Below, piece after piece: positions 40,188 to 48,828 of a stretch of DNA of 64,000 nucleotides. The position numbers and the translations under genes are program-made. The notes beneath the pieces were generated by a model. The model was not told the DNA's origin. It did not search any database and worked only from the letters and a program-made list of their open reading frames with translations. The stretch is from Desulfitobacterium chlororespirans DSM 11544. GTDB lineage: Bacteria; Bacillota; Desulfitobacteriia; Desulfitobacteriales; Desulfitobacteriaceae. The DNA lies in contig NZ_FRDN01000005.1 of assembly GCF_900143285.1 (NCBI RefSeq), forward strand, positions 95,362 through 159,361, read 5' to 3'. Within the stretch, counting starts at the first letter, position 1, and each line of letters opens with the position of its first letter.

Positions 40188-41088
40188 TAAGCAGCTTTCT
40201 CAACTAAAGGATGAGTATCATAAAATGCCGATCCCCAAGGAGCTGGAACAGGTTGTTCAGAAAGCTATCGAGGATGGTAAGAAAAAACAGCAAAGGAGTC
40301 GATTGATGATGGGTCGCAAGATTGTCGCAACAGCCGCCGCCGCCGTTGTGGTTTTTATAGGAGGAATTAATGTAAGTCCCACCATGGCCAGTGTGATAGC
40401 CGATGTGCCGGGAATGAAAAATATAGTCGAAGTGCTTACTTTTCGGGATTATCAGTATGATGATGGGTGGCACCAAGCCAATATCGAAGTCCCCGCTATC
40501 AGCGGGTTGGAGGAAAGCGGACTGGGCCAGGCTTTAAATCAGAAGTATTTAGAGGAAAACAAAAAGCTCTATGAGGACTTTATGGCTGATGTCGAAGAAA
40601 TGAAGGCTCTGGGCGATGGACATTTGGGAGTTGACAGCGGTTATGAAATCAAGACGGATAATGAGCGGTTATTAGCCATCGGGCGTTATGTGGTCAACAC
40701 TGTGGGGTCCTCTTCCACTGTATTTAAGTATGACACCATTGACAAGGTGGATCAGGTTTTGATTACCCTGCCCAGCTTATTTAAAGATGACAGCTATGTT
40801 CAAGTAATCAGTGACTATATCGTGAATGAGATGAAGGCGAAGATGAAAGCCGACTCCAATTTAATGTACTGGGTTGTTACGGATGAGAATAAGGGCGAAG
40901 AAAACTATTTTGAACCCTTTACCCAGATTAACCCGGAGCAAAGCTTCTATATTAACTCCGATTACAAACTGGTGATTTCTTTCGATAAGTATGAAGTGGG
41001 CCCTGGGGTTATGGGAATGCAGGAGTTCATCATCCCCACTGAGGTCATAGCTGATCTGCTGGTCAGTGATGAATATGTTAAACCCTGA
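40180..41088 (+). CDS. RsiV-like anti-sigma factor (DUF3298-type)
   Basis: A 302-residue type II membrane protein. A short cytoplasmic N-terminus ('MDDKQLSQLKDEYHKMPIP') binds the sigma factor, one helix follows ('IVATAAAAVVVFIGGINV'), and the outer part has the DUF4163/DUF3298 layout of RsiV ('NIEVPAISGLEESGLGQALNQKYLEENKKLYEDF' and a C-terminal 'PEQSFYINSDYKLVISFDKYEVGPGVMGMQEFIIP'). In Bacillus this domain binds lysozyme and triggers cleavage of the anti-sigma. ATG 40180 follows GGAGGAG and overlaps the sigma stop. Confidence 0.85.
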   Translation: MDDKQLSQLKDEYHKMPIPKELEQVVQKAIEDGKKKQQRSRLMMGRKIVATAAAAVVVFIGGINVSPTMASVIADVPGMKNIVEVLTFRDYQYDDGWHQANIEVPAISGLEESGLGQALNQKYLEENKKLYEDFMADVEEMKALGDGHLGVDSGYEIKTDNERLLAIGRYVVNTVGSSSTVFKYDTIDKVDQVLITLPSLFKDDSYVQVISDYIVNEMKAKMKADSNLMYWVVTDENKGEENYFEPFTQINPEQSFYINSDYKLVISFDKYEVGPGVMGMQEFIIPTEVIADLLVSDEYVKP

Positions 41089-41155
41089 TCAGGATAAGTC
41101 AAGATCAGGGTAAGTCAAACTCCTGTTAGAACGATGACTAGGTAAAAAATATAGG

Positions 41156-41193
41156 AAACCCGGACAATTGAGTTTTGCCGGGTTTCTCTTTTT
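41156..41193 (+). terminator. Terminator of sigma operon 2
   Basis: AAACCCGG ... CCGGGTTT followed by CTCTTTTTG. Confidence 0.85.
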
Positions 41194-41278
41194 GTTCTGG
41201 TGGAGAGATGTGTAGTATACTTATAAGGAATACGCGATGGGCCTGCATTGTTTAAGGACCACAACGTGGAGGGTTGAT

Positions 41279-41971
41279 ATGATACATTTGGAGAATGTAT
41301 GTAAGGAATTTGATACAGGTTTCTCATTGCAGAATATAACCCTTAAGGTGAGCCGCGGTGAAAAAATTCTTATCTTTGGTCCTAACGGAGCAGGGAAGAC
41401 CACTTTTCTTAAAATTCTGGCCTGCCTGATCACCCCGTCTTCGGGAACAATCAAGATCATGGGGTACCCACCAGCCATGCGTACAAAACTATTGGGCAGT
41501 ATCGGCTTTGCCCCCCAATCAGGTCATTTATATGAATCTTTAACCATAAAGCAGAATCTCGAATTTTATGGGAAAATGTACAGTATTGATCAGTCGGAAT
41601 TGGCAGAAAGAATCCATGAGCTGCTGGTTCAATTTAATCTGAGCATGAAGCTGGACAGTAAAGTCTCACAGTTATCGAAAGGGATGAGACAACGGCTGCT
41701 GATCATCAAGGCTTTGCTCCATAAACCACAGCTCTTGCTCCTTGATGAACCCTACTCAGGGCTGGATTTGGAATCCTCTGAATATCTATCCCATTTTTTA
41801 GATTCAGTGGAGGATAAGACCATGGTGACAGCTACCCATGATTTCAATGCTGAGATTGAGAAAGGACAAAGGATTATCATTTTTAACCAAGGTGCTATAG
41901 TATTTGATGAGCCTTGGCAAGACAATGTAGCGACCTTTAAAGACTTCTATCGGTGGAAGGTGGGGCAATGA
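41279..41971 (+). CDS. ccmA: ABC transporter ATPase, cytochrome c maturation CcmA-like
   Basis: A 230-residue ABC ATPase: Walker A 'GPNGAGKTT', signature 'LSKGMRQRLLIIKALLHKP', Walker B 'LLLLDEPYSGLD', H-loop 'VTATHD'. The signature has SKG for SGG, common in this branch. ATG 41279 is behind GGAGGGTTGAT; the longer frame from 41237 has no such site. It overlaps the CcmB-like permease by four bases, so this is the heme/CcmE-releasing ABC module of system I cytochrome c biogenesis, though ccmC, E and F are not in the window. Confidence 0.85.
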   Translation: MIHLENVCKEFDTGFSLQNITLKVSRGEKILIFGPNGAGKTTFLKILACLITPSSGTIKIMGYPPAMRTKLLGSIGFAPQSGHLYESLTIKQNLEFYGKMYSIDQSELAERIHELLVQFNLSMKLDSKVSQLSKGMRQRLLIIKALLHKPQLLLLDEPYSGLDLESSEYLSHFLDSVEDKTMVTATHDFNAEIEKGQRIIIFNQGAIVFDEPWQDNVATFKDFYRWKVGQ

Positions 41972-42633
41972 TTAGACAAGCTTTAGCATTAGCGTATAAA
42001 GATTTTCAGATTGAAGCAGGGAAGAAGAAGCTGTTTACTTCCCTGGTTTTTCTATCCTTCACCTTGATCTTTCTTGCCAGTCTTGTTTCGGCCAAGATCC
42101 CCAGCTCTAAACCGGAGATGGCTGCCCTGACTCTATGGCTGATTCTTGTCTATCTGCTCTTTCAAACTCTCAACAGATCCCTTGCTATGGAGGATGAAGC
42201 AGGATGTTGGGACGCTCTGTTCCTATGTCCGGTTTCGCCCCGAGTCATTTTTTTAGGAAAATTTATGTATAACTTGCTTTTAGTCATCAGTGTAGAGCTC
42301 ATCACCTTTCCTTTCATCATTCTGTTTTTTAACCTCCCCATGGCCATGATCCAGATCTTAGTGCCGGCACTTTTGGCCTCGGTAGGCTTTGTGGCCATTG
42401 GGTTATTGGTCTCTTTATTTTCCCTTAAAAGTCAGGGGCGGGAGTTATTGGCTAATATAGTCTCACTTCCCTTATTCCTGCCGGCCCTGTTCATCGGTCT
42501 CAGCATGACGGTGGATATAGCCAAGGGGATGAGTCTGCCCGATGTTTGGCGTCAAGTTCTCTTTCTGTTCTTGTATGATGTTTTCTTTTTAGCCGTTTCC
42601 TACCTGGGCTTTGATACCAACTATATGGATTGA
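41968..42633 (+). CDS. ccmB: Heme exporter permease CcmB-like
   Basis: A 221-residue, six-helix membrane protein. It begins 'MIRQALALAYKDFQIEAGKKKLFTSLVFLS', carries 'SLAMEDEAGCWDALFLCPVSPRVIFLGKFMYNLLLV' in the first loop and 'PLFLPALFIG' in a later helix, all typical of CcmB. Starts at ATG 41968 within ATGA overlapping the ccmA stop. No obvious ccmC follows, so the gene set may continue elsewhere. Confidence 0.85.
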   Translation: MIRQALALAYKDFQIEAGKKKLFTSLVFLSFTLIFLASLVSAKIPSSKPEMAALTLWLILVYLLFQTLNRSLAMEDEAGCWDALFLCPVSPRVIFLGKFMYNLLLVISVELITFPFIILFFNLPMAMIQILVPALLASVGFVAIGLLVSLFSLKSQGRELLANIVSLPLFLPALFIGLSMTVDIAKGMSLPDVWRQVLFLFLYDVFFLAVSYLGFDTNYMD

Positions 42634-42687
42634 GGATGCTCATCGGCAGTCCATGGCTCCTTCGTGAGTAATAAAATAATGGAGGTT

Positions 42688-42786
42688 ATGATTGTTAACG
42701 AAAAACAGCTTGAACAAACAAGAATTGAGCTTGCCAAGAACCTTGAGATATCTGGATTTGAGATAAATTTCGAAGTGATGAGTTGA
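42688..42786 (+). CDS. Possible 32-residue ORF after ccmB
   Basis: A small frame reading 'MIVNEKQLEQTRIELAKNL' and ending 'EISGFEINFEVMS', behind GGAGG with only two bases before ATG (five before the following ATT). It lies between ccmB and a strong hairpin. Amphipathic helix-like start, no recognised family; it may be a remnant of a larger gene. Confidence 0.3.
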   Translation: MIVNEKQLEQTRIELAKNLEISGFEINFEVMS

Positions 42787-42788
42787 GG

Positions 42789-42827
42789 CGTGGTCATGTG
42801 TATTTTAATCAATACAACATGACCACG
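42789..42827. terminator. Hairpin terminator between ccmB and the FMN-binding gene
   Basis: CGTGGTCATGT / ACATGACCACG with inner pairing TATT/AATA, followed on the plus strand by TTCTT. Long stem but a short T-run; it can act on both converging transcripts. Confidence 0.65.
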
Positions 42828-42849
42828 TTCTTACAGGCGATAGGATGAT

Positions 42850-43218
42850 TTATTTGGCTTTCGTCAAGGCATCGTTTACAGCCTCTTTGATGGCAGCGGA
42901 GGATACCGATGCTCCGGAAACCCCGTCAACCTCTGTGGATTGGGCTTCGATGATTTTCCCGGGGAGCTGTTCGACGGCCAGTGACCCAATGCCCTCGGTT
43001 TCGCCGTGGGAAGTCACTTTGATATCCGTAATCTTGCCGCCCGTTATGGCCACTGCAACGGCAATCTCCCCATGGATTCCGTTGGGACTTATCCCTTCAT
43101 AGCTACCATCTTTATAGCCGCTTGCCGTACCGCTTTCGGCACTGCATCCCACCAGGGGTATCAGACAAGCAACGCTCAAAATCACTGCTCCAATCTTACG
43201 TGTAGTCCATTGTTTCAT
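42850..43218 (-). CDS. FMN-binding lipoprotein
   Basis: A 122-residue lipoprotein: signal peptide with lipobox 'LIPLVGCSAESG', then one FMN-binding domain ('YKDGSYEGISPNGIHGEIAVAVAITGGKITDIKV') ending in the flavinylation motif 'DGVSGASVSSAAI', where FMN is linked to Ser/Thr by ApbE/Ftp. ATG 43218 is chosen over upstream in-frame codons because the signal peptide begins there. It sits 98 nt downstream of a Tat flavoprotein gene on the same strand and probably serves as its electron donor outside the membrane. Confidence 0.88.
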   Translation of the reverse strand: MKQWTTRKIGAVILSVACLIPLVGCSAESGTASGYKDGSYEGISPNGIHGEIAVAVAITGGKITDIKVTSHGETEGIGSLAVEQLPGKIIEAQSTEVDGVSGASVSSAAIKEAVNDALTKAK

Positions 43219-43316
43219 GATGAAGTTAACTCCCTCTAATTCTATTATTCTAATAGTTAGCCGCACAATTGCGATGGCCTTATCCGCTGTAAAAAATACC
43301 GTTTGCCTATCGTCAA

Positions 43317-45098
43317 TCAGCTTTCATAAATGGACCCGGTGACGGCATGCAAGGCTGCCAGACGGGCGAAGCAGGTGGTTCTTCCATGGGCTAATCCGCC
43401 GTAATATTCGGGGTAGCTGTTGGCAAAGAAACCGCCGCTGTCATTGCCTGTGATATATAAGCCTTCGATAGGATCGCCTTTTTCATCGATGGCTTGCAGA
43501 TTCGTATTGATTTTGATTCCGTTAAACGTGCATAACAACCAGCTGCCTACGGCAATGCCGTAGAAGGGGGCTTTGTCTACAGGCAGAACTTTCGCCGGAT
43601 TTTTGCCGAAATCCGCATCGAACCCGTTTGCCGCGTTTTGGTTATAACGCTTAACCGTCTCCGCAAAAACACCGGCGGGAATGCCCAGCTGGCTTGCCAA
43701 ATCCTCCAGAGTATCTGCTTTTTTCAATTTGCCGCTTTTTAAAGCCGCCGCCATAAAAGCGCCGTCAAATTCTTCTTTGCTTTTGGCGGGAAATACTCCG
43801 GGCAGTACTTCAGAGTTGCGTGCCCCTTTAGCTGCCACGACCCGCGAGCAGATTGTGGTATGAAAGGCCTGGACATCATCCCAATAGTTGGAGTCAAAGA
43901 TCTGGAACCAGAATTTCCCGGGCTGGCTGACGCCGCCATAAATCTGAAAATCATAAGGGCCGTCTTCATTCATAAAACGCTCCCCCCGGGTATTGACTTT
44001 CAGCCAGGGCTGGCTTCCCGGCCACCAGATATCATTCAAGCCGCTGGTAAACGGTTCGCCAACATGATGATCCAGATCAATGGCTGCCCGGTTAAAGGCA
44101 TTCCCGCACTGATTGCGGTCAATTGCGGCACCGGCCCAGAGCGCCATCTTGATGCCGTCCCCATTGTGTCCGTCGCCCCCCAGATTATTGGCGACAAAAT
44201 CTTTGCCACGAAAACGCAAGGCATCCATCATCGCTGTATTGCCTGAATAGCCCCCGGTGGAGAGAATAACTCCTTTGGCTGTATTGATTTGGATATAAGC
44301 CTTGTCGCTTTTGCGCTGCACAATAATTCCGGTCACTTTGCCGCCGCTGTCCTGAACCAATTGCTGGGCGGTATGCTCGAAAAGTTTTTTTACTCCCATT
44401 TCCTCGGCATATTCTGCCCAGGCGGGATTGGCCAATTGGGACCCCATCTGATTGGGGCCCAGTTCGATAAATTCGCCTTTATACACTGTATGTGTCACAG
44501 GAAGCACTGTGTAGACATTGCTCTTGTATGTGTCTGTTTCCAGGAACATATGAATCCCTTTGGCTTCCATCTTATCAACAAACCAATCCATGGTTCTGCC
44601 GGAATGATCCGCCCATAGCTTAACCAAGCGCTGATCGACTTCATAGCTGGCATAGCGGCAGATATCGTTGACAATCCTGTTCTTTTCTTCTTCGCTATAG
44701 GATACGCCGAATTTTTCCTTGGCCACTTTGGAGTTCAGAGCGGCAATTTCACCGGCCCAGGTAATGGTTCCGGCATTTTGTTCAACCCAGGCGACTTTTG
44801 CACCCAGATCGGCGGCACTGACAGCTGCTATACAGCCGCCGTTTCCAGCACCAATGACCACTACATCCACATCGATCGTTTCGGTAATGCCGGTAATGGG
44901 GGCCGGTTTTTTGAAATACTCTTCATCATACCATTTGGTGCTCTTGCCGGGGGCTGCAGTGTTTGCATTGTCAGTGGCGGGGGCAGCGGGAGTATTAGCC
45001 GTGCCTGCACTGGAGCAGCCTCCAAGAATACCGGTCATAGCAACACCTGCGGCCGTAAACGTTGCTCCTTTGAGAAAATCCCTTCTCGTAAAACTCAT
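43317..45098 (-). CDS. Tat-exported FAD-dependent reductase (fumarate reductase/UrdA-like)
   Basis: A 593-residue flavoprotein with a twin-arginine signal ('SFTRRDFLKGATFTAAGVAMTG') that also has a lipobox-like 'ILGGCSSAG'. The FAD fold starts at 'VVVIGAGNGGCIAAVSAADLGAKVAWVEQ' and runs through 'GVILSTGGYSGNTAMM' to the closing 'GLYITGNDSGGFFANSYPEYYGGLAHGRTTCFARLAA'. It belongs to the family of exported soluble fumarate, urocanate, methacrylate and similar enoate reductases, used as terminal respiratory enzymes. Its acceptor is not predictable by eye. A TAAGGAGGCGC site precedes ATG 45098. A LysR gene diverges upstream; the FMN lipoprotein follows. Confidence 0.88.
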   Translation of the reverse strand: MSFTRRDFLKGATFTAAGVAMTGILGGCSSAGTANTPAAPATDNANTAAPGKSTKWYDEEYFKKPAPITGITETIDVDVVVIGAGNGGCIAAVSAADLGAKVAWVEQNAGTITWAGEIAALNSKVAKEKFGVSYSEEEKNRIVNDICRYASYEVDQRLVKLWADHSGRTMDWFVDKMEAKGIHMFLETDTYKSNVYTVLPVTHTVYKGEFIELGPNQMGSQLANPAWAEYAEEMGVKKLFEHTAQQLVQDSGGKVTGIIVQRKSDKAYIQINTAKGVILSTGGYSGNTAMMDALRFRGKDFVANNLGGDGHNGDGIKMALWAGAAIDRNQCGNAFNRAAIDLDHHVGEPFTSGLNDIWWPGSQPWLKVNTRGERFMNEDGPYDFQIYGGVSQPGKFWFQIFDSNYWDDVQAFHTTICSRVVAAKGARNSEVLPGVFPAKSKEEFDGAFMAAALKSGKLKKADTLEDLASQLGIPAGVFAETVKRYNQNAANGFDADFGKNPAKVLPVDKAPFYGIAVGSWLLCTFNGIKINTNLQAIDEKGDPIEGLYITGNDSGGFFANSYPEYYGGLAHGRTTCFARLAALHAVTGSIYES

Positions 45099-45311
45099 GG
45101 ATTAAGCGCCTCCTTATACTATTTGTTTCATAACCTTCTGGAAATAAGTTACCATAGACAGAGGGGCAATGGTTTTTGGAATAATCAATAAGGTTATAGA
45201 TAAAAAATATAATAATTTCTTTCACAAGCGGATTTAATTGACAATGCAGGCCGCCTGGCTTATTATTAATTTCACAAATACCTCTAAAATAATTTGGATA
45301 AGGTGAGGCCA

Positions 45312-46208
45312 GTGGATTTATTTGATTTGAGGTGCTTTTTAAGTGTTGCCAAACATTTAAATCTTTCCCTTGCTGCGAAAGAAATGTTTATCTCACAACC
45401 CTCTATGAGTGTTAAAATCAATGGGATTGAAGAAGACTTCGGAGTTAAATTGTTCAACCGGACCCGCCATAAAGTGGAGCTAACACCTGCAGGAGAATCT
45501 GCCCAAAAAGACTTTGCCTATATTCTGGAGTATTATGAGAAGGCAAAAGTTCAAGCTAAAAAAATCAGCGAATCCCAAAATAATCATTTATGTATCGGTT
45601 ACCATGGCCCTACTGAATGGGCTAATATCCATGAATTGGTTCAGGAGTTTCACAAAAAATTTCCCCATATTGAAATCGATGTGGTCGTGGCAACCTGGGG
45701 GGCTTTAACTCATGATTTAGTCAATGGCAGGCTGGATGTTATGTTTAACGAACAATCGGAAATTGACGATATCACCATGCTGGACAGCGTATATTTATTC
45801 CGGGATTATGTGGCCATAGCTGTTTCGAAGTCCAGCCCTTTAGCCCAACTTAAAAAAATAAAACCGGAAGCACTTAAAAACGAGAAGATTATTATGAGCA
45901 ATAATAAATATGCCGTTAAAAGCTTAAAAGTAGTTATTGAACGCCTGAGTGATGCTGGGTTTGACATGGAGAATGCCAGACTGGTCGATCATTATGACAC
46001 AACGATTGCCATGGCCTCTGCCGGTATGGGAATCGCGCCTATTCCAAGGTCGTTTAAAATTGCCGGCCATCAGTCCGTAGCTTATGTGGATATCGACAGT
46101 GACAAAGTTTATGAGGATTTTGTCCTGGCATGGCGCAACAACAATGAAAAACCTGCTGTCCATTTGTTTAAAGACTTCTGCAAGCAGCATGAGTGGCATG
46201 TACATTGA
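45312..46208 (+). CDS. LysR-family regulator of the flavoprotein operon
   Basis: A 298-residue LysR-type transcription factor: N-terminal winged helix ('DLFDLRCFLSVAKHLNLSLAAKEMFISQPSMSVKINGIEE') and a two-lobed effector domain ('HLCIGYHGPTEWANIHELVQEFHKKFPHIEI'). It is divergent from the Tat flavoprotein with 213 nt between them, so it likely senses that enzyme's substrate. GTG 45312 is preferred as start behind AAGGTGAGG; an in-frame TTG six codons earlier is also possible. Confidence 0.9.
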   Translation: MDLFDLRCFLSVAKHLNLSLAAKEMFISQPSMSVKINGIEEDFGVKLFNRTRHKVELTPAGESAQKDFAYILEYYEKAKVQAKKISESQNNHLCIGYHGPTEWANIHELVQEFHKKFPHIEIDVVVATWGALTHDLVNGRLDVMFNEQSEIDDITMLDSVYLFRDYVAIAVSKSSPLAQLKKIKPEALKNEKIIMSNNKYAVKSLKVVIERLSDAGFDMENARLVDHYDTTIAMASAGMGIAPIPRSFKIAGHQSVAYVDIDSDKVYEDFVLAWRNNNEKPAVHLFKDFCKQHEWHVH

Positions 46209-46236
46209 AATGTTATAAATACTGATATGATCGGGT

Positions 46237-46289
46237 AAGGACCTATCGCAAAACGTTTATGGTCAACGTGTTGCGATAGGTCCTTTTGA
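46237..46289. terminator. Terminator between LysR and the convergent sigma-54 activator
   Basis: AAGGACCTATCGCAA / TTGCGATAGGTCCTT, 15-base perfect stem with inner AACGT repeats in the loop, followed by TTGAA on the plus strand. It separates the convergent genes. Confidence 0.85.
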
Positions 46290-46346
46290 AAAGTGAGCCT
46301 ATCCCAGGGCTCTGCCTGTGGTAGGGCAATTATATCCGGAGGCTTA

Positions 46347-48380
46347 TTACATAGTGTCAATAGGGTGTTTTTTTAGCTTTTGGTACAGTGTTGTGCGGTT
46401 TATTCCTAAGAAGCGGGCGGCCTTGCTCACATTATGCCCCGTTCTGAACATAGCGTCACGTATAGCCATGGCTTCCATTTCATCAAGGCTTTTTAGCCCA
46501 AACGTTTCATTGACGTCATAGGATTGAGTAAGAATCTCCGGAGGAAGATCTTCTGCTCTAATTATATCATTTTCAGCCAAAGTTAAAGCTGTGCCGATAC
46601 AGTTATGCAATTCACGAATGTTACCGGGCCACTCATAGGAGATGAGGGCCTTTTCGACGTCCGGTTCCAGGGCTGGTATGGGCAGATTATACTCCTGACA
46701 TTGTTTGCGGATAAAATAATGGGCCAAGACCAGGATATCATTTCGCCGTTCCTTTAAAGAAGGAATTAATAATTTCAGGCTGGAGAGCCGATAATACAGG
46801 TCTTCCCGGAACAGATTTTTAGCAATCAAATCAGGGATATCCTTATTGGTGGCAGCGATGACCCGGAAATTGGTGGGAACATACTGGCTGCCCCCTATGC
46901 GCATGACCTGTTTGTTCTCAAGTGCCCTCAGCAGAATCGGTTGAAAACCCAGCGGCATATCACCGATTTCATCTAAAAACAAAGTGCCCCCGTCGGCCAG
47001 TTCCAGTTTGCCTGCCCGCCCTTTGCGGTCAGCTCCGGTAAAACTACCTCCCTCATACCCGAAAAATTCACTTTCAACCAGCCCTCTGGGCAGGGAAGCA
47101 CAGTTAATGCTGATGAAAGGGCCCTGAGAGCGGCTGGCATTATGAATAGCCTGGGCAAACAACTCTTTGCCCGTTCCGCTTCGTCCGAACAAGATAATGT
47201 TACGGGAAGTTGAAGCAAATTTCTGAGCAAGCTGCTTGGTTCTGGCCAGCTCAGGGCTTTCGCCGACAATATCTGAAAAAGTATAAAGGGCGGAGAGGTG
47301 TTCTGAATTATTGGGTTTAGAGGGTTTGAGCTGCTTAAACCGTATGATCATTTCCTCATCGTTAACAGGCACCACTCGTATCAGGCAATCTTTTGGGTTT
47401 CCGGTGTTCAATAGTTGGATTGGAAAATCAGGTGTTGGCCTGCTGCTTTTAAGTGCTCCGATCAGACTCGGTTCGTTTCCGGTTAAGGTTAGAAGGGTTG
47501 TTCCTTTAAGCTGCTTGAGAGTAGCCTGCAACAGTTTTTCGGCACCTGTGTTAAGATGCAGGAATTCGCCTTTTTTGTTCACTGCTGCTAAACTGTCATC
47601 TGTCAAGGAACGGATGATATCAAATGGTGTATGGCTCTGTGTTTGGGTTGAAGATGTTTTGGAATTATGATCCAATCCTCTCAGGGAATTTTCGATCTTC
47701 TGTGCTAAAGAAAACTGAAAGGCGATCATTCCGCTGAGCATTTCCCGGCTGGTCAAGTAAAGATCATTGTCACGGTTATAGGTAAAGGTTAAGACACCGG
47801 CCAGGCTTCCGCTCTCATAATGAATCGGCACGGAGACCGATGCGCTTACATCCTGAATAGTCCAATTGAAATTTTCCGGCGCGACCAGAAAGGTGGGTCT
47901 ATCATGGTAAATGCACAGAGAATGGCTGCTTGTTCCGATGGATTCCTCAGAGAGGTCCAAACCGGAAACGACTGAACTGAATGTTTTGCCTCCGTTAACC
48001 GGCAATAAAGTGATCCCTTTATCATCAAATAAAAAAGCGCTGAAGTCTGAATGGCGGGTTACAAAAGATAAATCTTTGAGCAACACCTCTTTGGCAACGC
48101 TTAATAATGTTCCGCTGTTCTTCAGGACACGTTTCCATGTTGAGGGCTTGACTCTTTTGGTCAAAAGATCAACATCCTGGGTAATGCCATAGTTGCGGGA
48201 GCGGAGCCAGGACATCGCTATTTCATGCCGTACACAGCCGCATTCCCTGGGGTCTTCGCCATAAGTGAGAAAACGGTTCAAGGCACATTCAATCTGCCCC
48301 CGCATCGGATACATAGAATCCAATATGGAGGTAAGGTTTTCTATTTGATTTTCACCAATAGCTCTGCCCACAGTGCTCAT
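46347..48380 (-). CDS. Sigma-54-dependent activator, AcoR-like (GAF-PAS-AAA+-Fis)
   Basis: A 677-residue enhancer-binding protein. The N-terminal half has an AcoR-type sensor, including a GAF domain (about 80-230) and a PAS-like part ('PFDIIRSLTDDSLAAVNKKGEFLHLNTGAEKLL'). The AAA+ domain has Walker A 'GRSGTGKE' (Glu to Arg at position 2), sigma-54 loop 'GSFTGA' and Walker B 'GTLFLDEI'. A Fis helix-turn-helix ends it ('GHNVSKAARFLGINRTTLYQKLKKHP'). It lies head-to-head with the molybdoenzyme operon, whose start is preceded by a perfect sigma-54 promoter, so it very probably activates that operon. The start has GGAGAGGGTTCC. Confidence 0.93.
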   Translation of the reverse strand: MSTVGRAIGENQIENLTSILDSMYPMRGQIECALNRFLTYGEDPRECGCVRHEIAMSWLRSRNYGITQDVDLLTKRVKPSTWKRVLKNSGTLLSVAKEVLLKDLSFVTRHSDFSAFLFDDKGITLLPVNGGKTFSSVVSGLDLSEESIGTSSHSLCIYHDRPTFLVAPENFNWTIQDVSASVSVPIHYESGSLAGVLTFTYNRDNDLYLTSREMLSGMIAFQFSLAQKIENSLRGLDHNSKTSSTQTQSHTPFDIIRSLTDDSLAAVNKKGEFLHLNTGAEKLLQATLKQLKGTTLLTLTGNEPSLIGALKSSRPTPDFPIQLLNTGNPKDCLIRVVPVNDEEMIIRFKQLKPSKPNNSEHLSALYTFSDIVGESPELARTKQLAQKFASTSRNIILFGRSGTGKELFAQAIHNASRSQGPFISINCASLPRGLVESEFFGYEGGSFTGADRKGRAGKLELADGGTLFLDEIGDMPLGFQPILLRALENKQVMRIGGSQYVPTNFRVIAATNKDIPDLIAKNLFREDLYYRLSSLKLLIPSLKERRNDILVLAHYFIRKQCQEYNLPIPALEPDVEKALISYEWPGNIRELHNCIGTALTLAENDIIRAEDLPPEILTQSYDVNETFGLKSLDEMEAMAIRDAMFRTGHNVSKAARFLGINRTTLYQKLKKHPIDTM

Positions 48381-48486
48381 GGAACCCTCTCCTTTACCAT
48401 GTGCTTGTTCTCTCTATCTCTTATTTTAGCATTTTTCAGAGCGCTTTCAATGTAAAGTGTCGTAAATATCAACAAGATTTCCGTGA

Positions 48487-48529
48487 AAAACTCAGCCAAT
48501 GTTTAATTATTCAACAGGGGTTGAGTTTT
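48487..48529. repeat. Inverted repeat upstream of the molybdoenzyme sigma-54 promoter
   Basis: AAAACTCAGCC and GGTTGAGTTTT pair (one G-T) around about 21 bases that include TGTTTAATTATTCAACA. It lies 104-146 bp upstream of the -24/-12 promoter and is a candidate activator-binding site. Confidence 0.35.
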
Positions 48530-48632
48530 GGGCGCTTTATCAACTTTATTTAAGGCAGAGAGAGGGCTGCTTGGATTTCAAATAATACAGAAACCCTTTG
48601 GTTAAGCCGGGAGAGGATGTTCAATTTTATTT

Positions 48633-48646
48633 GGCATGCAATTTGC
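48633..48646 (+). promoter_or_regulatory. Sigma-54 promoter of the molybdoenzyme operon
   Basis: TTGGCATGCAATTTGCAT carries GG (48633-48634), ten bases, GC (48645-48646). Transcription should start near 48657, giving a leader of about 170 nt before the TTG start at 48829. Confidence 0.88.
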
Positions 48647-48659
48647 ATTATTAAATAGC

Positions 48660-48749
48660 GATACTGGTTCACGGGAATTTTATGGGAGCATAGTCGGGTT
48701 AGCGCTATAAACATGTACCCCTCGGTTGCCCTATAAAATTCCTAGTGTC
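48660..48749 (+). other. Structured 5' leader of the molybdoenzyme mRNA
   Basis: The leader begins right at the expected start and can form GATACTGG / CTAGTGTC, then GGGAATTTTATGGG (48673-48686) with CCCTATAAAATTCC (48729-48742), and an inner GGGT/ACCC stem. I do not recognise the motif. It could be a cis-acting RNA, for instance a molybdenum-cofactor riboswitch, but the known consensus was not identified. Confidence 0.5.
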
Positions 48750-48828
48750 TTGTTTCGCGTGCCTGTGTTAAGGAGCTATTGGAAAGGTTTAACGTTGCTT
48801 ATGATGCATTGAAAGAGGAGGGAAATCA

